Shown: positions 26,101-36,239, counted from the stretch's first letter. The stretch is 64,000 nt of DNA from Botryotinia globosa (GCA_014898425.1 RCSZ01000003.1:248001-312000); one strand, 5' to 3'. The notes: generated from the letters alone by a model not told the origin. Numbers and translations: made by a program.

Positions 26101-26447
26101 AGAAGGGTTTGAAGGCTGCGAAAGATTCTATGCCCATGTTCAACTTTGATTTCACCGCTGCGTCCATAGGCTGGAATGCTGACCCTTTGGTTATGGCACG
26201 TGTTCAGGAGCGTCTGGGTGAGGGTTACATTCCTATCACACCCATTCCCGACCACATTTGGCACGAATATGATGATCTCGAACAAGGTCCTGTAGAGCAA
26301 GCAGTTGCATCATTGTTCGAAGGCATTGATCCCAGAATGTTTGGATCTATGCACAATGGAATCCAAGACCCATCACGACCCCAACCCAAGTACTGGGACG
26401 AGCTTCCAGAAAGTCCCGTTGCTGAACGCGCCATCAGATTATGGTAA
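23106..26447 (+). CDS. AT-hook-containing nuclear-type protein of unknown function
   Basis: A single exon of 1113 residues with its ATG in CAACATGG context. I do not recognise the family. The first 400 residues are disordered, Ser/Pro/Glu-rich and basic. An AT-hook-like motif, KKPKGRPRTRAKAS, lies near residues 195-208, and acidic Asp repeats (DDTETSDDDTEMSDDD) near 520. An EVAKEVVKEVTQEVAQ run falls near 375-390. The C-terminal 350 residues are the most protein-like, with hydrophobic and aromatic content: DYGPRWIRCPNGLYIREG, YTYVIDERQKRLLFYPRSPYH and GWNADPLVMARVQERLG. Frame openness over 3.3 kb and codon use make it a real gene. A nuclear, DNA-associated role is inferred only from the AT-hook and basic stretches. 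Confidence 0.8.
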   Translation: MVGARRTRAAGASPGGFKSLDDIPKPTRGKGKKTKAESVERSVESESIDPFITSAEGNDNTESQKASSPPTNPSRTNSPDSHSPSPTPVNSRLDSRSTSPAKNNTTSNDASSDNDVIDQEQDAQRIAPLGSNRKRSRVSEPSTHQSVGVPKEDAEDDEQRVSKRTRRQESQDTEDVNIEADVENEKSTEPEPTPAKKPKGRPRTRAKASPKNSANKTRGGKQDPVVLNDSSSDEAAETPVSPFQPRLNSTPKQAAAPSPRTPQNQQELISSEEDEPQAGPSIITHSASKPAHISPDIRPVPQAGAEKPASSITETGPSPSKPRAIPSVTRPIARAISTSSIKITPGMGKTERLRLMIMQRYHPEKLVSPTKGKEVAKEVVKEVTQEVAQSTDDVCFKNPLTNLCHDTDITKMAHNERKKMTAVASSSETLSKSDAPYSRRLSPRDGHKLTDPYLVAINKVFTNHKDKSKAMPSIEQVTAFLNGFDAQQASHNGRRQMVTQKPARPLQPVKPRRSGFVVPGWGSDDDTETSDDDTEMSDDDETPIVEEPKTPEAQATPVPTESPRSSWWNPLSTVATMLTSPFRKQADAAPAPLPCNKLVPPPFVFSQPPTTPSAVPLKRMSHSDRKRNTRNNVQGRLGGFQTERRPRHKDIGRSPSSNNGILTAAEIREIHRAQDEYAAKHQNRGPLAVANRDIHKTARASQRESQAKKAAVADAVEEETSSFTHVPAGEKRDANGTPKAPSQRWNNFLESCIDSDYGPRWIRCPNGLYIREGCTDKQFESGDLGDDYSWQDHYRDIDAFQKQDIYKGAGVQNPLNSAQLLQQANLRAQGNPNIPDESENDYTYVIDERQKRLLFYPRSPYHMFQIPGKRLTAAHIANIEEGLPLLTPRDENGIAIKMPTGGSGDTIFNHLAEQQRKAQYEDAVEMKAGRTLEAKRWTQTPPPKPKPVNAKLPGTVENTPAPISEAVQHAMKKANKYLPTKGSGLRQVSTMSPVQTDQEKGLKAAKDSMPMFNFDFTAASIGWNADPLVMARVQERLGEGYIPITPIPDHIWHEYDDLEQGPVEQAVASLFEGIDPRMFGSMHNGIQDPSRPQPKYWDELPESPVAERAIRLW

Positions 26448-29400
26448 ATTCTAGCGGAACCTAATCCAGTCTTCACGTTAAGTGTCTGTCTCTCAAGACG
26501 CTCAACTTACAGATTGAACCTTGCATCAATCATTAATTGAAAACGCTCCTACTTTGGTTGCGGGGCTCTCCCTTGGTGGTTCAAATCCATCAGGCATGCG
26601 AGTCGCCTTGATATTTTTGATTTGGTTCAAGACTGGTTACATTCTTGCTCGATTTATCTGGATTTTAACATTGGGTGTGTGGTGCTGGGTGATAATGATA
26701 CCTTTACATGATTGGTTTTCTACTGTTTGAGTTTTTAATAGGATAGTCAACGACGGCGGGCGCTTCGGAATATGATCGAGGCCTTTCTTTTTCACGATAT
26801 GATACGATCGATACCCTTCTTTTTCGCTCAAAGATAAACCTTTTGCACATGTCAGATGAGCGAGTTACATACTCTGACATGTGCGCTTTCTACACAAAAT
26901 ATTTCGTCTTTTCGACACTACCAGCAAGATGACTTGTCTCATCGGCACATTAATTTTACATCACGCACATATTTGCAACGGAATTTTCGAAACACCAGGG
27001 ATAAGACTACTCAGAGCTGGGTTTGGGACGTGGCTCCTTTATACCCACCTTGGTGCAGTCTATCCAGCGTTTTTCAATTTCTCGCCGTTCACGTTTACGA
27101 GATTGAACATATCAACATTAATATTAGCACCCATACACATACGGCGAAGTTCATTGAAAGAATGAGAATGACAGGCATCGATTTCTCTAGAATGGGATCT
27201 CCCAGAATTAGGTCAGGATGGTGGCGTATCAGAACTATTCGGCAGCGATTGTTTATTACATGGATGGATAGCAGTGGTGACTGTTGGTTATAAAAATGGA
27301 TCACGGCATTGGAGTTTGTCGAATATGAGAATGGGTGATTGAAGTGACTGCGTATGGATGAAGGAAGAGGTTTCCAGAAGATAGTCGATGGCAGTGCGTT
27401 TTGTGCACCTATCTCTTTTCTTATGTATACACTGTGGGGACGTCCCCCCACGGTTGCGTTTGCTTTTTCTATTACACTGTGGGGACGTCCCCCCACGGTT
27501 GCGTTTCCTTTTTGTATTACACTGTGGGGACGTCCCCCCACGGTTGCGTTGCTTTTTGTATTACACTGTGGGGACGTCCCCCCACGGTTGCGTTTCCTTT
27601 TTGTATTACACTGTGGGGACGTCCCCCCACGGTTGCGTTGCTTTTTGTATTACACTGTGGGGACGTCCCCCCACGGTTGCGTTGCTTTTTGTATTACACT
27701 GTGGGGACGTCCCCCCACGGTTGCGTTGCTTTTTGTATTACACTGTGGGGACGTCCCCCCACGGTTGCGTTGCTTTTTGTATTACACTGTGGGGACGTCC
27801 CCCCACGGTTGCGTTGCTTTTTGTATTACACTGTGGGGACGTCCCCCCACGGTTGCGTTTGATTTTTTGCATTCCATTATGGGGACGTCCCCCCATGATA
27901 GGTCTGCTCCATTTCCTTTTTGCGGTTTTCTTTTTGGTCCGATGTCACCATGCAATATGCAAAGCTCGGGGAACCCAAGTTCAGATTGTTACCTAGATGT
28001 AGTGGGTGGTGGATTGAGATGAAGGAAACGCGCTTGTATGCAGTCTTGCTGCTGCCTTTTGTTTTGGAGTTTGATATTGGCAGGGTACTTGAAATTGTTC
28101 GGAGAGGTCTCTAGTTCGCTGGACGCAGTGGACCATGGATTCTCTATATTTGTCTTTTGGTTCTCTTTAGCATAGCATTGGGATGGAGTTTGTCTTTCTC
28201 GGTATGGGCATTGGGCATGATATGGAGCATGGTATATGGGATTGCATGGAATTCTAAGCATGGAGCATGGTGCATTAAGCGTTGCCTTCTTTCGCATTAC
28301 AAGCAAGTTCTCTAGAGAGATACCATGAGTAGACGACGATGATTTGTACATGCTGTCTTTACAGGTTTCATACGGGAGGTAAATATGGATGGGATTTTCA
28401 GGGATGGATGGAATACAAAAGGGAATGATTGGCCTATAGGGAGTCGTAAAGAGTAATTTGTATAGGATCCAATGAATAAGTAAAAAAAAATTCAAAATTC
28501 AAATGAAGAGCTTGGTGTTTCTGCTCTTGTGTGTGATGTGAATTTGTGGTGATTTTATTTAGTGTTGATGTGAATTTGCGGTGATTGAATTTGGTGTTGG
28601 GATTTATGTTGTCATGGAGTGAAGTGATGTGATGGATCATGATGGGAGAGGGGTTTATTAGCATTCCTTTCTGATTTGTGATGCTGATGTAAATCATATG
28701 TGGTGTTTCATGGAGTGTGATTATACACAATCCGGGATCGATTTTCCCTTTATTGATAGGTTGATTGAATTTCTGAATATCCTGCTCCTTGAATCTTGAT
28801 CGATCTCGCTGGCGGCTGAGTTGACTTAATATGGATAAGGTCTTAAGGGTGCAAGAGGTGTAGGAGGTATTAGGAAGTATTGGGAAGTATGGGTGGGTAT
28901 TGAGTGCTGGAGGGTGTAGTACGATATGGTATGATATGATATGATATGATATGATGGGTATAGCAGGTAGGTATGCGATGTCAGGGGTGGATGGATGGAT
29001 GGATGTAAATATTTGACTTGGAGGGGGATCGGGGAATTGGGGAGGCGGTGATAATTTTTGTGTAGTTTGTTATTGTCTACATTGTCTCCTAATGTGTTTT
29101 GAGTTCTGAATTGGTTATTTCGAGTGGAAAGGTTGGATTTTGGCGCGGATGGTCTGGGGGTTGTGGGTTGCATCTGTGGGACTTAAGCGAGGACAACTTG
29201 GATGATAATTGAGGGAGGTATACCTCATCGATTTTATCTTACTGCTTTGTTTGTGATATATAGATAGATAGAAGTATTGCATACTCAGCGTGGTATTGGC
29301 TATAGATAGAATGGAATTGTTAAGCGTTCACTCCTACTTCTACCGCCGGTGCAATTTTCAAGTTGTCTACGGATATTAATGATATTGATCGTTGTAGGTC

Positions 29401-30406
29401 GTCACACCCAGCGGACAGATTACTGCAAACATACAATGAATAATCCTCACGCTTTATATCCCACATGCCACATTCTTCGGCACCAACGGTATAATAGCAT
29501 CTTTACGGCATTCTAAAGACTTGGCTCATGATCGCGAATGCTCGGTGGGGGGTCCACAATCCGGGAAAGGGATTTGTAAATAGTTATCCTGTTGATTCTT
29601 TGTTCCGCAATTTCAAATCCGTCACTTATTGGACTCGAAATATCCCATCTTTGTTCTAAAAGTACCTCGAGCGTACCTCGGGGGTACATCATTTACCCCT
29701 CAGACAAAGAATCACAAATTCAGAATGATATATGAATGGAGAGACGGAGTGTGCGTTCTGGTCCGACGACAAAGAAAAAGTGTATATTTTAGGATGATGG
29801 TGGATTGGGATAAAGAAAACCACATGGTTTAGAGTAATCAATACAGACAAGAAGAACCGCCTCGAGGGAATGGAACAAATGGAAATGGGAATGGAAATAC
29901 CAATACGTACGAGAGGATTATAAATAGGCCGATTCAAAGGTGTAATCTACGTGGCGAGAAACTCTCTCCGATATATACATAAAGGAAATAGAATTCTAGA
30001 AAAAGATGTGAAGAAATGGAATAAAGAAGATTTAGTCACCATCATGTGGAGAGGAGAATGCGCAAAAAGATTAATAGTTAAAAGTGTTTGGTTCTTCTAG
30101 AGTTTTATTTTATTTTCTTCTTCTCGCGATTCTAGCAAACATTATTTTTGATAGCCTCTATTATTATTATTATTATTATTCATACTGAGTTGAACATTAA
30201 TCAGCAAATTCAACTTTTTCTTGCTTTCAGCGAAAGAGAAGTAAGGATTTGAGAAGAGGGTTTTGTCTCTTGTAGTAGGCATTATTTGAGCGAGGCATAA
30301 CCAAAGAGAGAAATATTAACAAGAGCGATTATTTCGTCTCCTTGCAATCTATTCGCCAAATCTCAATTCGGAAGCGCAGCAGAGAAATAACCGAAATTTG
30401 TCAACC
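26448..30406. other. 4-kb intergenic region with hairpin tandem array
   Basis: Contains the 44-45 bp hairpin array (27431-27900), GATAT/ATGAT pentamers at about 28924-28955 and an ATT run at about 30160-30180. Open frames here (26856-27293, 27354-28022, and others) are not supported as genes. Confidence 0.6.
27427..27900 (+). repeat. 44-45 bp tandem array with a conserved hairpin, 11 units
   Basis: Ten near-identical units and one diverged terminal unit. The GGGGACGTCCCC core starts at 27436, 27481, 27526, 27570, 27615, 27659, 27703, 27747, 27791, 27835 and 27881. Each core is the centre of a 9-bp stem (ACTGTGGGG pairing with CCCCACGGT, one T-G wobble) closing a 6-nt loop. The spacer between stems is T-rich (GTTGCGTTGCTTTTTGTATT). 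Confidence 0.95.
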
Positions 30407-32947
30407 ATGAAAATCACACATACAACCTACAACGAGGTTCGCGGCGGAGCACCTAGTCCCGTTCCTCCCCTATCTCGCAGTCCCCAATTCATAACCACAC
30501 CTACCGCGTTCCGATTTGACACCAGCACATCTCCACGCTTCGCCACACCTACTCAGTCTCCTTCGCCGCCTCCCAGTAACCCCTTGGTATATACCACCCG
30601 TCGACTCAAACGGTATTTGAAAAGCTCCTTTCGAAAGCGGACGCGGCCTGTAAGTCGGCGACTTTCGCGGTCGCGACAGGGAACGAGTATACGGTATCCC
30701 CCCGGGGAAATGCATCCCCCGACCGTTCCGACACAGGTTGGGAAATACCACAGCGGGAGTGTGCGCGGGAGTTTTTCGTCCAAGGGAGAGGAGAGGATGG
30801 TGGGGGAGAGGGGAAGTCAGAGTTATGAGAGGGGGTTGGAAACGCGATATAAACATGCGAAGGGGAAGAAGCGCGCGAGTTATTTGAAGCCGAGAGAGGA
30901 GGCGAGAGTGAGTTTGGGAGAGTGGGGAGGGAAGAAGGGGATGGGGGGGTTGGATTTTGAGAGTTATATGAAGCAGCAGCGGGGGTTGGAGCGAGATTTT
31001 GGAAAGGGGTATACGGGGGGGAATAGTCCTCCTAGTTCGTCGAGTTTGAATATTCTGGTGGGGAAAAGTGAGAGGGGGGTGAGGAATGGGAATGGGAGTC
31101 CGCCGAAATTTGTGCCGAGAGAAGATGCAGGGGGGAGGAATGGGAGGGGAGAAAAAGAGGGGCTTGCATATGGGGGAATGACGCAGTTGGATCCGGAGAC
31201 TTACATGAAACAGCAACGGGGATTGGAGAGAGATTTTGCAAAGGGCCCGGGGTATGTTGGGAATAGTCCTAGTCCTCCGCATAGTCGTGGTGAATCGCCG
31301 CATAAGGCGTGTGCGCGCGGAAATGGGAATCATTCGCCGATTTCGATTCCGATTCCCATACCGCCGCCTGCGGGATATACGTATGATAATGGGACGGGAA
31401 ATACGAGTCAGAGGGATAGTGTGAGGTTTTCGGATGTGCAGTGGAGTAGTGCTGGGAGTGCGACGGGAACGACGGGGACGACGGATAGTGGGAATGTTGC
31501 GGAGAGTTCGAGAGGAAGAGGAGCGGGAGTGGCGATGGGGAAACATAAGGCTGCGCCGGGACAGAGATTAGCAAGAAAGGAGAAGTTGGAAGAGAGAGAT
31601 CAGAGTCCTGCGACTACGCTGGCTAGTTCTCGCTCGCAGACAATCAGTAAGGAAGATGAGATGGCTGGTGATGAGAGTAGACGCCAGGAAATGCATCGAG
31701 ATAGCGAGGAGGAAGTAACGAGCATGGAACAATTAGAAGCGATGAGAGCGGCAATATGGAATGGGAAATTGGAAAGAGTAGTTCCGCCCAGTTCTGAGAT
31801 ACCTAAACACACGGATGTGCTACACCACTCGAATCCGAGCTCAACTTCAAGTCGGGGTAGTAAAAATAGTAAGAATAGTAAAGGTAAAGGAAAGGGGAAA
31901 AATGTAGAGGGGAGGGCAAGTCCCATTCAGAAACTGAAAGGGTATATGGGACAGAGTCGCGATGCTGTGCATGATCCTCATGAGAAGAAGACGTCTTCGA
32001 AGGGAATACTACCTAGTCCGTTTGAGTATTTATTGTATCCGACTTACGATGGGAAAAAGAGTGGAAGAGAAAGCACAGAATTGAGAAAAGGCTCTAAATC
32101 AAAGTCGAAGGGTAAATCTAAAGGGGGAGAAGATAGCGATGATGACTTCTGGGGATGTGTCGGCGAAACGCATAACGAGAGTGGGATATTACTTTCCCAC
32201 TCCCCTGCGCTCCCATCAGAAAAGTCCCATCAAAACTCCATTCCATCCGGGGTTGAACTCCCCAAGAATCGCAAACCGAGTGATGATTCCTGGAACACGC
32301 ATTTGAACGATCTCTGTAAACTTTGTCGGAAACACGAACGAACCAGCTCTCGCGGTCTCTGTCACTCCTGCGAAGCTAATTTTCTCAACACAAAAGCGTG
32401 GGAAGATACAACTTTGAAGTTTGACAGCGATGATATTCCTCCCACGCCGCCTTTGAAAGATCGGAGAAACATTACTAGGGTGCGCGATATGTTGGCTACG
32501 ACGCCTCCGAATTATGATGTTGAGTATCGACCGCCTGTTCCCCCGAAAGACGTCCCCGGGGAAGAGAGAAAGATTTATGTATCAAAAGTTGAACATAGCC
32601 GACCGCAGATTGTGAATCCATCGCCGGTTAGACAGGAGAGTCAGATGCTGGTGTATGGGGGAATGGGTGACAGCCCGAGGGATATCGAGATAGGGTTTCC
32701 GGAGTGGCAGACGCATAGTCTGCAGATTGAGGGGGCGAAGACGGAGGAGATGTTTAAGAGGTGGTCGCAGAGTTATAGGGGAGGTGGGATTGAGGAGAGG
32801 AGAGGTGGAGATGAGCAGGGAAAGGAGGAGGAAGATGTTGTGGAGGAGCCGAGGGATAGCGTTTTTTATGATTTTTGGGGGGATATTTTGAAGGATGATA
32901 GAAGACCTGAAACATCGAAGATGGAAGATAGGAAAGCACAACCTTGA
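30407..32947 (+). CDS. Low-complexity protein with CX2C-X11-CX2C motif, unknown function
   Basis: A single exon of 846 residues starting at the ATG at 30407 (MKITHTTYNEVRGG). I do not recognise a family. An Arg-rich stretch (RRLKRYLKSSFRKRTRPVSR) is near residue 65. A 20-residue motif occurs twice: MKQQRGLERDFGKGY near 190-205 and MKQQRGLERDFAKGP near 266-281, each preceded by a Leu-Asp-x-Glu-(S/T)-Tyr lead. Gly/Ser/Lys-rich linkers follow. C637, C640, C652 and C655 form CKLC...CHSC, a possible small zinc site. Proline-rich segments (PPTPPLKDRR, YRPPVPPKDVPG) could bind SH3 or WW domains. The C-terminus has VFYDFWGDILKDDR. The middle of the gene is very purine-rich, which also leaves a long antisense open frame. 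Confidence 0.75.
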   Translation: MKITHTTYNEVRGGAPSPVPPLSRSPQFITTPTAFRFDTSTSPRFATPTQSPSPPPSNPLVYTTRRLKRYLKSSFRKRTRPVSRRLSRSRQGTSIRYPPGEMHPPTVPTQVGKYHSGSVRGSFSSKGEERMVGERGSQSYERGLETRYKHAKGKKRASYLKPREEARVSLGEWGGKKGMGGLDFESYMKQQRGLERDFGKGYTGGNSPPSSSSLNILVGKSERGVRNGNGSPPKFVPREDAGGRNGRGEKEGLAYGGMTQLDPETYMKQQRGLERDFAKGPGYVGNSPSPPHSRGESPHKACARGNGNHSPISIPIPIPPPAGYTYDNGTGNTSQRDSVRFSDVQWSSAGSATGTTGTTDSGNVAESSRGRGAGVAMGKHKAAPGQRLARKEKLEERDQSPATTLASSRSQTISKEDEMAGDESRRQEMHRDSEEEVTSMEQLEAMRAAIWNGKLERVVPPSSEIPKHTDVLHHSNPSSTSSRGSKNSKNSKGKGKGKNVEGRASPIQKLKGYMGQSRDAVHDPHEKKTSSKGILPSPFEYLLYPTYDGKKSGRESTELRKGSKSKSKGKSKGGEDSDDDFWGCVGETHNESGILLSHSPALPSEKSHQNSIPSGVELPKNRKPSDDSWNTHLNDLCKLCRKHERTSSRGLCHSCEANFLNTKAWEDTTLKFDSDDIPPTPPLKDRRNITRVRDMLATTPPNYDVEYRPPVPPKDVPGEERKIYVSKVEHSRPQIVNPSPVRQESQMLVYGGMGDSPRDIEIGFPEWQTHSLQIEGAKTEEMFKRWSQSYRGGGIEERRGGDEQGKEEEDVVEEPRDSVFYDFWGDILKDDRRPETSKMEDRKAQP

Positions 32948-33294
32948 ACTTGAACGAACTTGAGCTTGGATAATATGGTAGATAATTTATGTGTGTATAT
33001 GAATAATGGACCTCTAGTCCTTTTTTGAACGGTTTTGTGTACGTTGAAAAGGCATTGATTTGAATATCCCACTTGTGAATCTCTATGGTAGAAAACTGAG
33101 TGTTGTGTTCACCACAAGTGATTGAGAGGCCTCACTTGAGATACTCTGAATCTTAGTTTAAATGATTACAATTCAATTTGAGATGAAATTATGACATCCA
33201 AGGAGGATTGATGGGATCGCAAAACGTAGGTATTCCTCTCTATAAAATGATCATTTCCTTAACTTTTGATACCCGTTAACAATACACATAACGT

Positions 33295-33773
33295 TCACGA
33301 TCCTCCAATTGGTCCTTCTCCACCTGGTACCAGCTACTCTATTATTAGCTCCTGACTGTTTCTCGTGATGCGTATACCAAGACATGGAAAGATACGTACC
33401 ATAGCAATGCCATTACCGTTCAGTAAAATCTTAGGAAGCTTTGTTTGGCTTCCAGATTGGTGGTCACTATGAGTACTCAGTAAAAATTCAAAAGCTTCAT
33501 AGAGTGAACAGATACATACAATTCGATAACATCTTCCAAAACCATGTTGACATAGTCATCGAAACCAGTGAGTGTGCCGGTGAATTCTGGTGGTGTGTGA
33601 GTATGGATTTCGGGAAAGAGGTGATGATAGAGGTAGTACCTTTGTCACCTTTCATGACGACCCAGATTTTAGAACCGACACATTTGTCAATAAGTTCTAA
33701 CAATGTGTTAGCTTGTGCATGTGTTTGCGGGTAGATAGAATAACTGACCAAGAGGGAGAAGTTGGCTGGCCAT
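33295..33773 (-). CDS. LSM5: U6 snRNA-associated Sm-like protein LSm5
   Basis: Five short exons: 33773-33749, 33696-33640, 33586-33520, 33466-33400 and 33333-33295. The four introns are 52, 53, 53 and 66 nt, all GT-AG. The join gives 84 residues, the usual LSm5 size. The product starts MASQLLPLELIDKCVGSKIW and shows the Sm1 motif (VVMKGDKEFTGTLTGFDDYVN) and the Sm2 motif (LLNGNGIAMLVPGG), with LSm5-typical FDDYVNMVLEDV. LSm5 is part of the Lsm2-8 ring that binds the U6 3' oligo(U) tract and of the Lsm1-7 ring in cytoplasmic mRNA decay. The gene is divergent from the 3'-5' exonuclease gene and convergent with the upstream CX2C gene. Each exon alone is too short to notice, but the full join is collinear with the family. 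Confidence 0.95.
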
Positions 33774-34262
33774 TTTGGATGACTGGTTTGAGGTTTACTG
33801 ATCAGAATATTAAGCTTGCAAGAAAATCAGTCTGTTGGATAGAGTAAAAATGACTGTGGTAAGAGACTCAATATAAGCAAATCTTTGTGATTGCCCAGGT
33901 CTGGCATTGACTGCAATTCCATATGGAGGGGGCAATCAATCAAGGTAGAAGCACGTGAGGTTGACAGCGCAGGCTGAAGGGAATTGACTCACAGTCCAAC
34001 ACCACAGGAAGATGATAGAAACCGTATCACAGAGTTCGTCTTATTTGACGAGTAATGGTTTCGTTGTTTGTTTCTTTCCAGTTGGTCTCAAAATCGCATA
34101 AACCTCGTGATTCTCCAACTAACAGACAAATTCATATTCAAGCCTCAGGCATCAATCCCGACGTTTTCCTTTCATCGACCTCTAGGATCAACGATTGGTG
34201 TGCATCTGCCTAGTCCTCTACTCCTTCGTAGGACCACGATTCTCTATACAAATGCTCGTGTC
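33774..34262. other. Divergent promoter region, LSM5 / exonuclease gene
   Basis: A 489-bp head-to-head spacer. Its right part is open in frame with the exonuclease gene from 34068, but no ATG in that frame precedes 34263, so it is taken as 5' leader. A hidden upstream exon is possible. Confidence 0.5.
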
Positions 34263-36239
34263 ATGCTCCCAGGTAATCATGGAGCATATACGGTGGGCAA
34301 ATCACTTCGGCGTCCCATTATGAAGAATATAACTTCCTTTATTGGGAAATCGAATTTGGGCTCTGTAGAAGCAATGGGTTCAGCAATTGCAGGCATGAGT
34401 GGAAAGAGAGCAAGGTATGTTTGGAACTCTCTACTGCAACTTATATATTCTTGAAGCTGATACATATTCTACAGTCCCGTGGTGACTCGATCAATCTCAT
34501 CCAATTCCCCAAAGACATGGCAGCCAAGTCACGGTATCATCTTCAAAGATGTTTCTGCACTAGGGTCACCGAGACATTTGAGTACGGCTTCTGTAGCAGT
34601 AAATGAGCAGAATACAGATTATCATTCATACGCCGAAGATAGTTATGTCCTGGCAAACGCGCACGTTGAAAGCTCGAAAACTCAGAAGGTGGCGACAGTG
34701 GCTCAGGAAGAGAGCTTGAAGCCTGGGGCAGCAGCAGATGTTCAAGAGGTAGTGGACGGACAAGAGATGGCAGATGAGATCCTGGAAGATCCTGCTAAGA
34801 AGGAACTTCCGATTTCCGAATCCACATACCAAATGACGGAGGAATTGTTTAAAGAGGCGAAAAATGCCGAGCCAGAGACACCAGAATCCTACTGGTCACA
34901 CACTCTATATCGTGGGCCAGAGGAGAATGGTATTCCGAAGAAAGTCAAGATACATTATTGCCGAAGTCTGCAAACCACGGAGCAAACGCTACGACAACAT
35001 TTCTTGGGAAAAAAGGTCCTGGGATTTGATATAGAATGGAAGGCAGAGGCACGCGCGTATCATGGGCCAAAGAAGAATGTTTCTTTGATTCAACTCGCGA
35101 CAGAAGACCGAATTGGTCTCTTTCACATTGCATTGTTTTCACAAACCAATGCCTCGGAACTCGTGGCTCCAACTTTGAAGAAAATCATGGAGGATCCAGA
35201 AGTCACCAAAGTAGGCGTGGCAATCAGCGCAGATTGTACACGTCTCAGAACACATCTTGAAATTGATTCAGTCTCTATATTTGAGCTTAGCCATCTTCAC
35301 CGACTGGTCAAATATACCCTTTCCCAGGAATACGATCTGATCAACAAGAGATTAGTTTCGCTAGCAACGCAAGTTGAAGAGCATCTACATCTACCATTGT
35401 TCAAGGGCGGGGATGTTAGATCTAGTGATTGGAGTCGAGGACTATCAATCCAGCAAATTTCATATGCAGCATCAGATTCATATGCTGGTTTCCATCTATA
35501 CGATATACTTGAGGCCAAGCGCCAGGCTCTAGACCCAACGCCTCCACGTCCATATCACGCGGACCAAAACGCGCCTATCCCCCTATCGCACCTTCCCATA
35601 AAAACTCCAAGGAAACGAAAATATACTCGACGCCAGGCCATGCAAGATCCCCTACCACTTGACCCCGATTTCTCGCTCGAAGACCCCAAAGCTACAATTC
35701 AAGCTTCGATTGAACCCGGAACCGAAGCAGGAAGTGAAATAGAGATCAACGATCTTGTGAGAAAAGTCATCGGTTCTCAGTCACCAGTAAACATACGAAG
35801 AATACACCCCGCCCCCAACCCTAACGATCTAGTGAGGAAAATCACCGGTTCCGAACAATCAATAAAAATACGAAGGATTGGGCCCGCCTCCGACTCTAAC
35901 GATGGCGAAGATTCTCCCGTTCTTCTAGCAGCCGACGTACTCACAACATTTTATCTAGAAGCCAATCCAGAATCGAAAGTCTCACGATTGCAACTCGTGC
36001 CTTACTTTATTTGGTACCATAATGTCCATCTTTCCATTCCACAGATTGCAAGCATATGCAACAATCGGGATAATAAGACGATAATAAAGCGGATACTGAC
36101 GGTGATCTCGGGAGATAAATTACCTTATGAAAAGCATAGATTGAGGAATCTTTTAGAAGGGTTGTCGAAAAACGCGGCCTGGGGGAATTTTCGAGGATTG
36201 GTAGAGGCGGTTGACACACCGGATGTTTGTGAGGATTAG
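34263..36239 (+). CDS. 3'-5' exonuclease domain protein (DEDDy, Werner-type)
   Basis: Two exons, 34263-34414 and 34475-36239, flank a 60-nt intron (phase 2, restoring a Ser codon), giving 638 residues. The exonuclease domain covers about residues 215-400 with all catalytic motifs: ExoI DIEWK (D236, E238), ExoII Asp in AISADCTRLR, and ExoIII YAASDSYAGFHLY (Tyr and Asp, DEDDy class). It resembles the Werner-protein exonuclease domain without a helicase. Two copies of a roughly 27-residue unit (NDLVRKVIGSQSPVNIRR and NDLVRKITGSEQSIKIRR) follow. A C-terminal helical region (about 550-625: YLEANPESKVSRLQLVPYFI and on) may be an HRDC-like helper. The N-terminus is basic and Ser-rich and could act as a targeting sequence. 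The role (DNA repair, RNA end trimming, or organelle) is not fixed by sequence. Confidence 0.88.

Noticed and set aside
26570..26600. GGTTCAAATCC resembling a tRNA B box
   Set aside because: No A box and no pairing acceptor stem at the right distance on either strand.
27427..27900. CRISPR-like look of the regular array
   Set aside because: Spacers are near-identical and the genome is fungal; it is a plain tandem repeat with a hairpin.
27354..28022. 222-, 202- and 153-codon open frames through the 44-bp array
   Set aside because: Same repeat read in three frames; coding is not needed to explain them (noted as a finding only).
30470..31546. 358-codon minus open frame
   Set aside because: Antisense shadow of the purine-rich 30407 gene; composition explains it.
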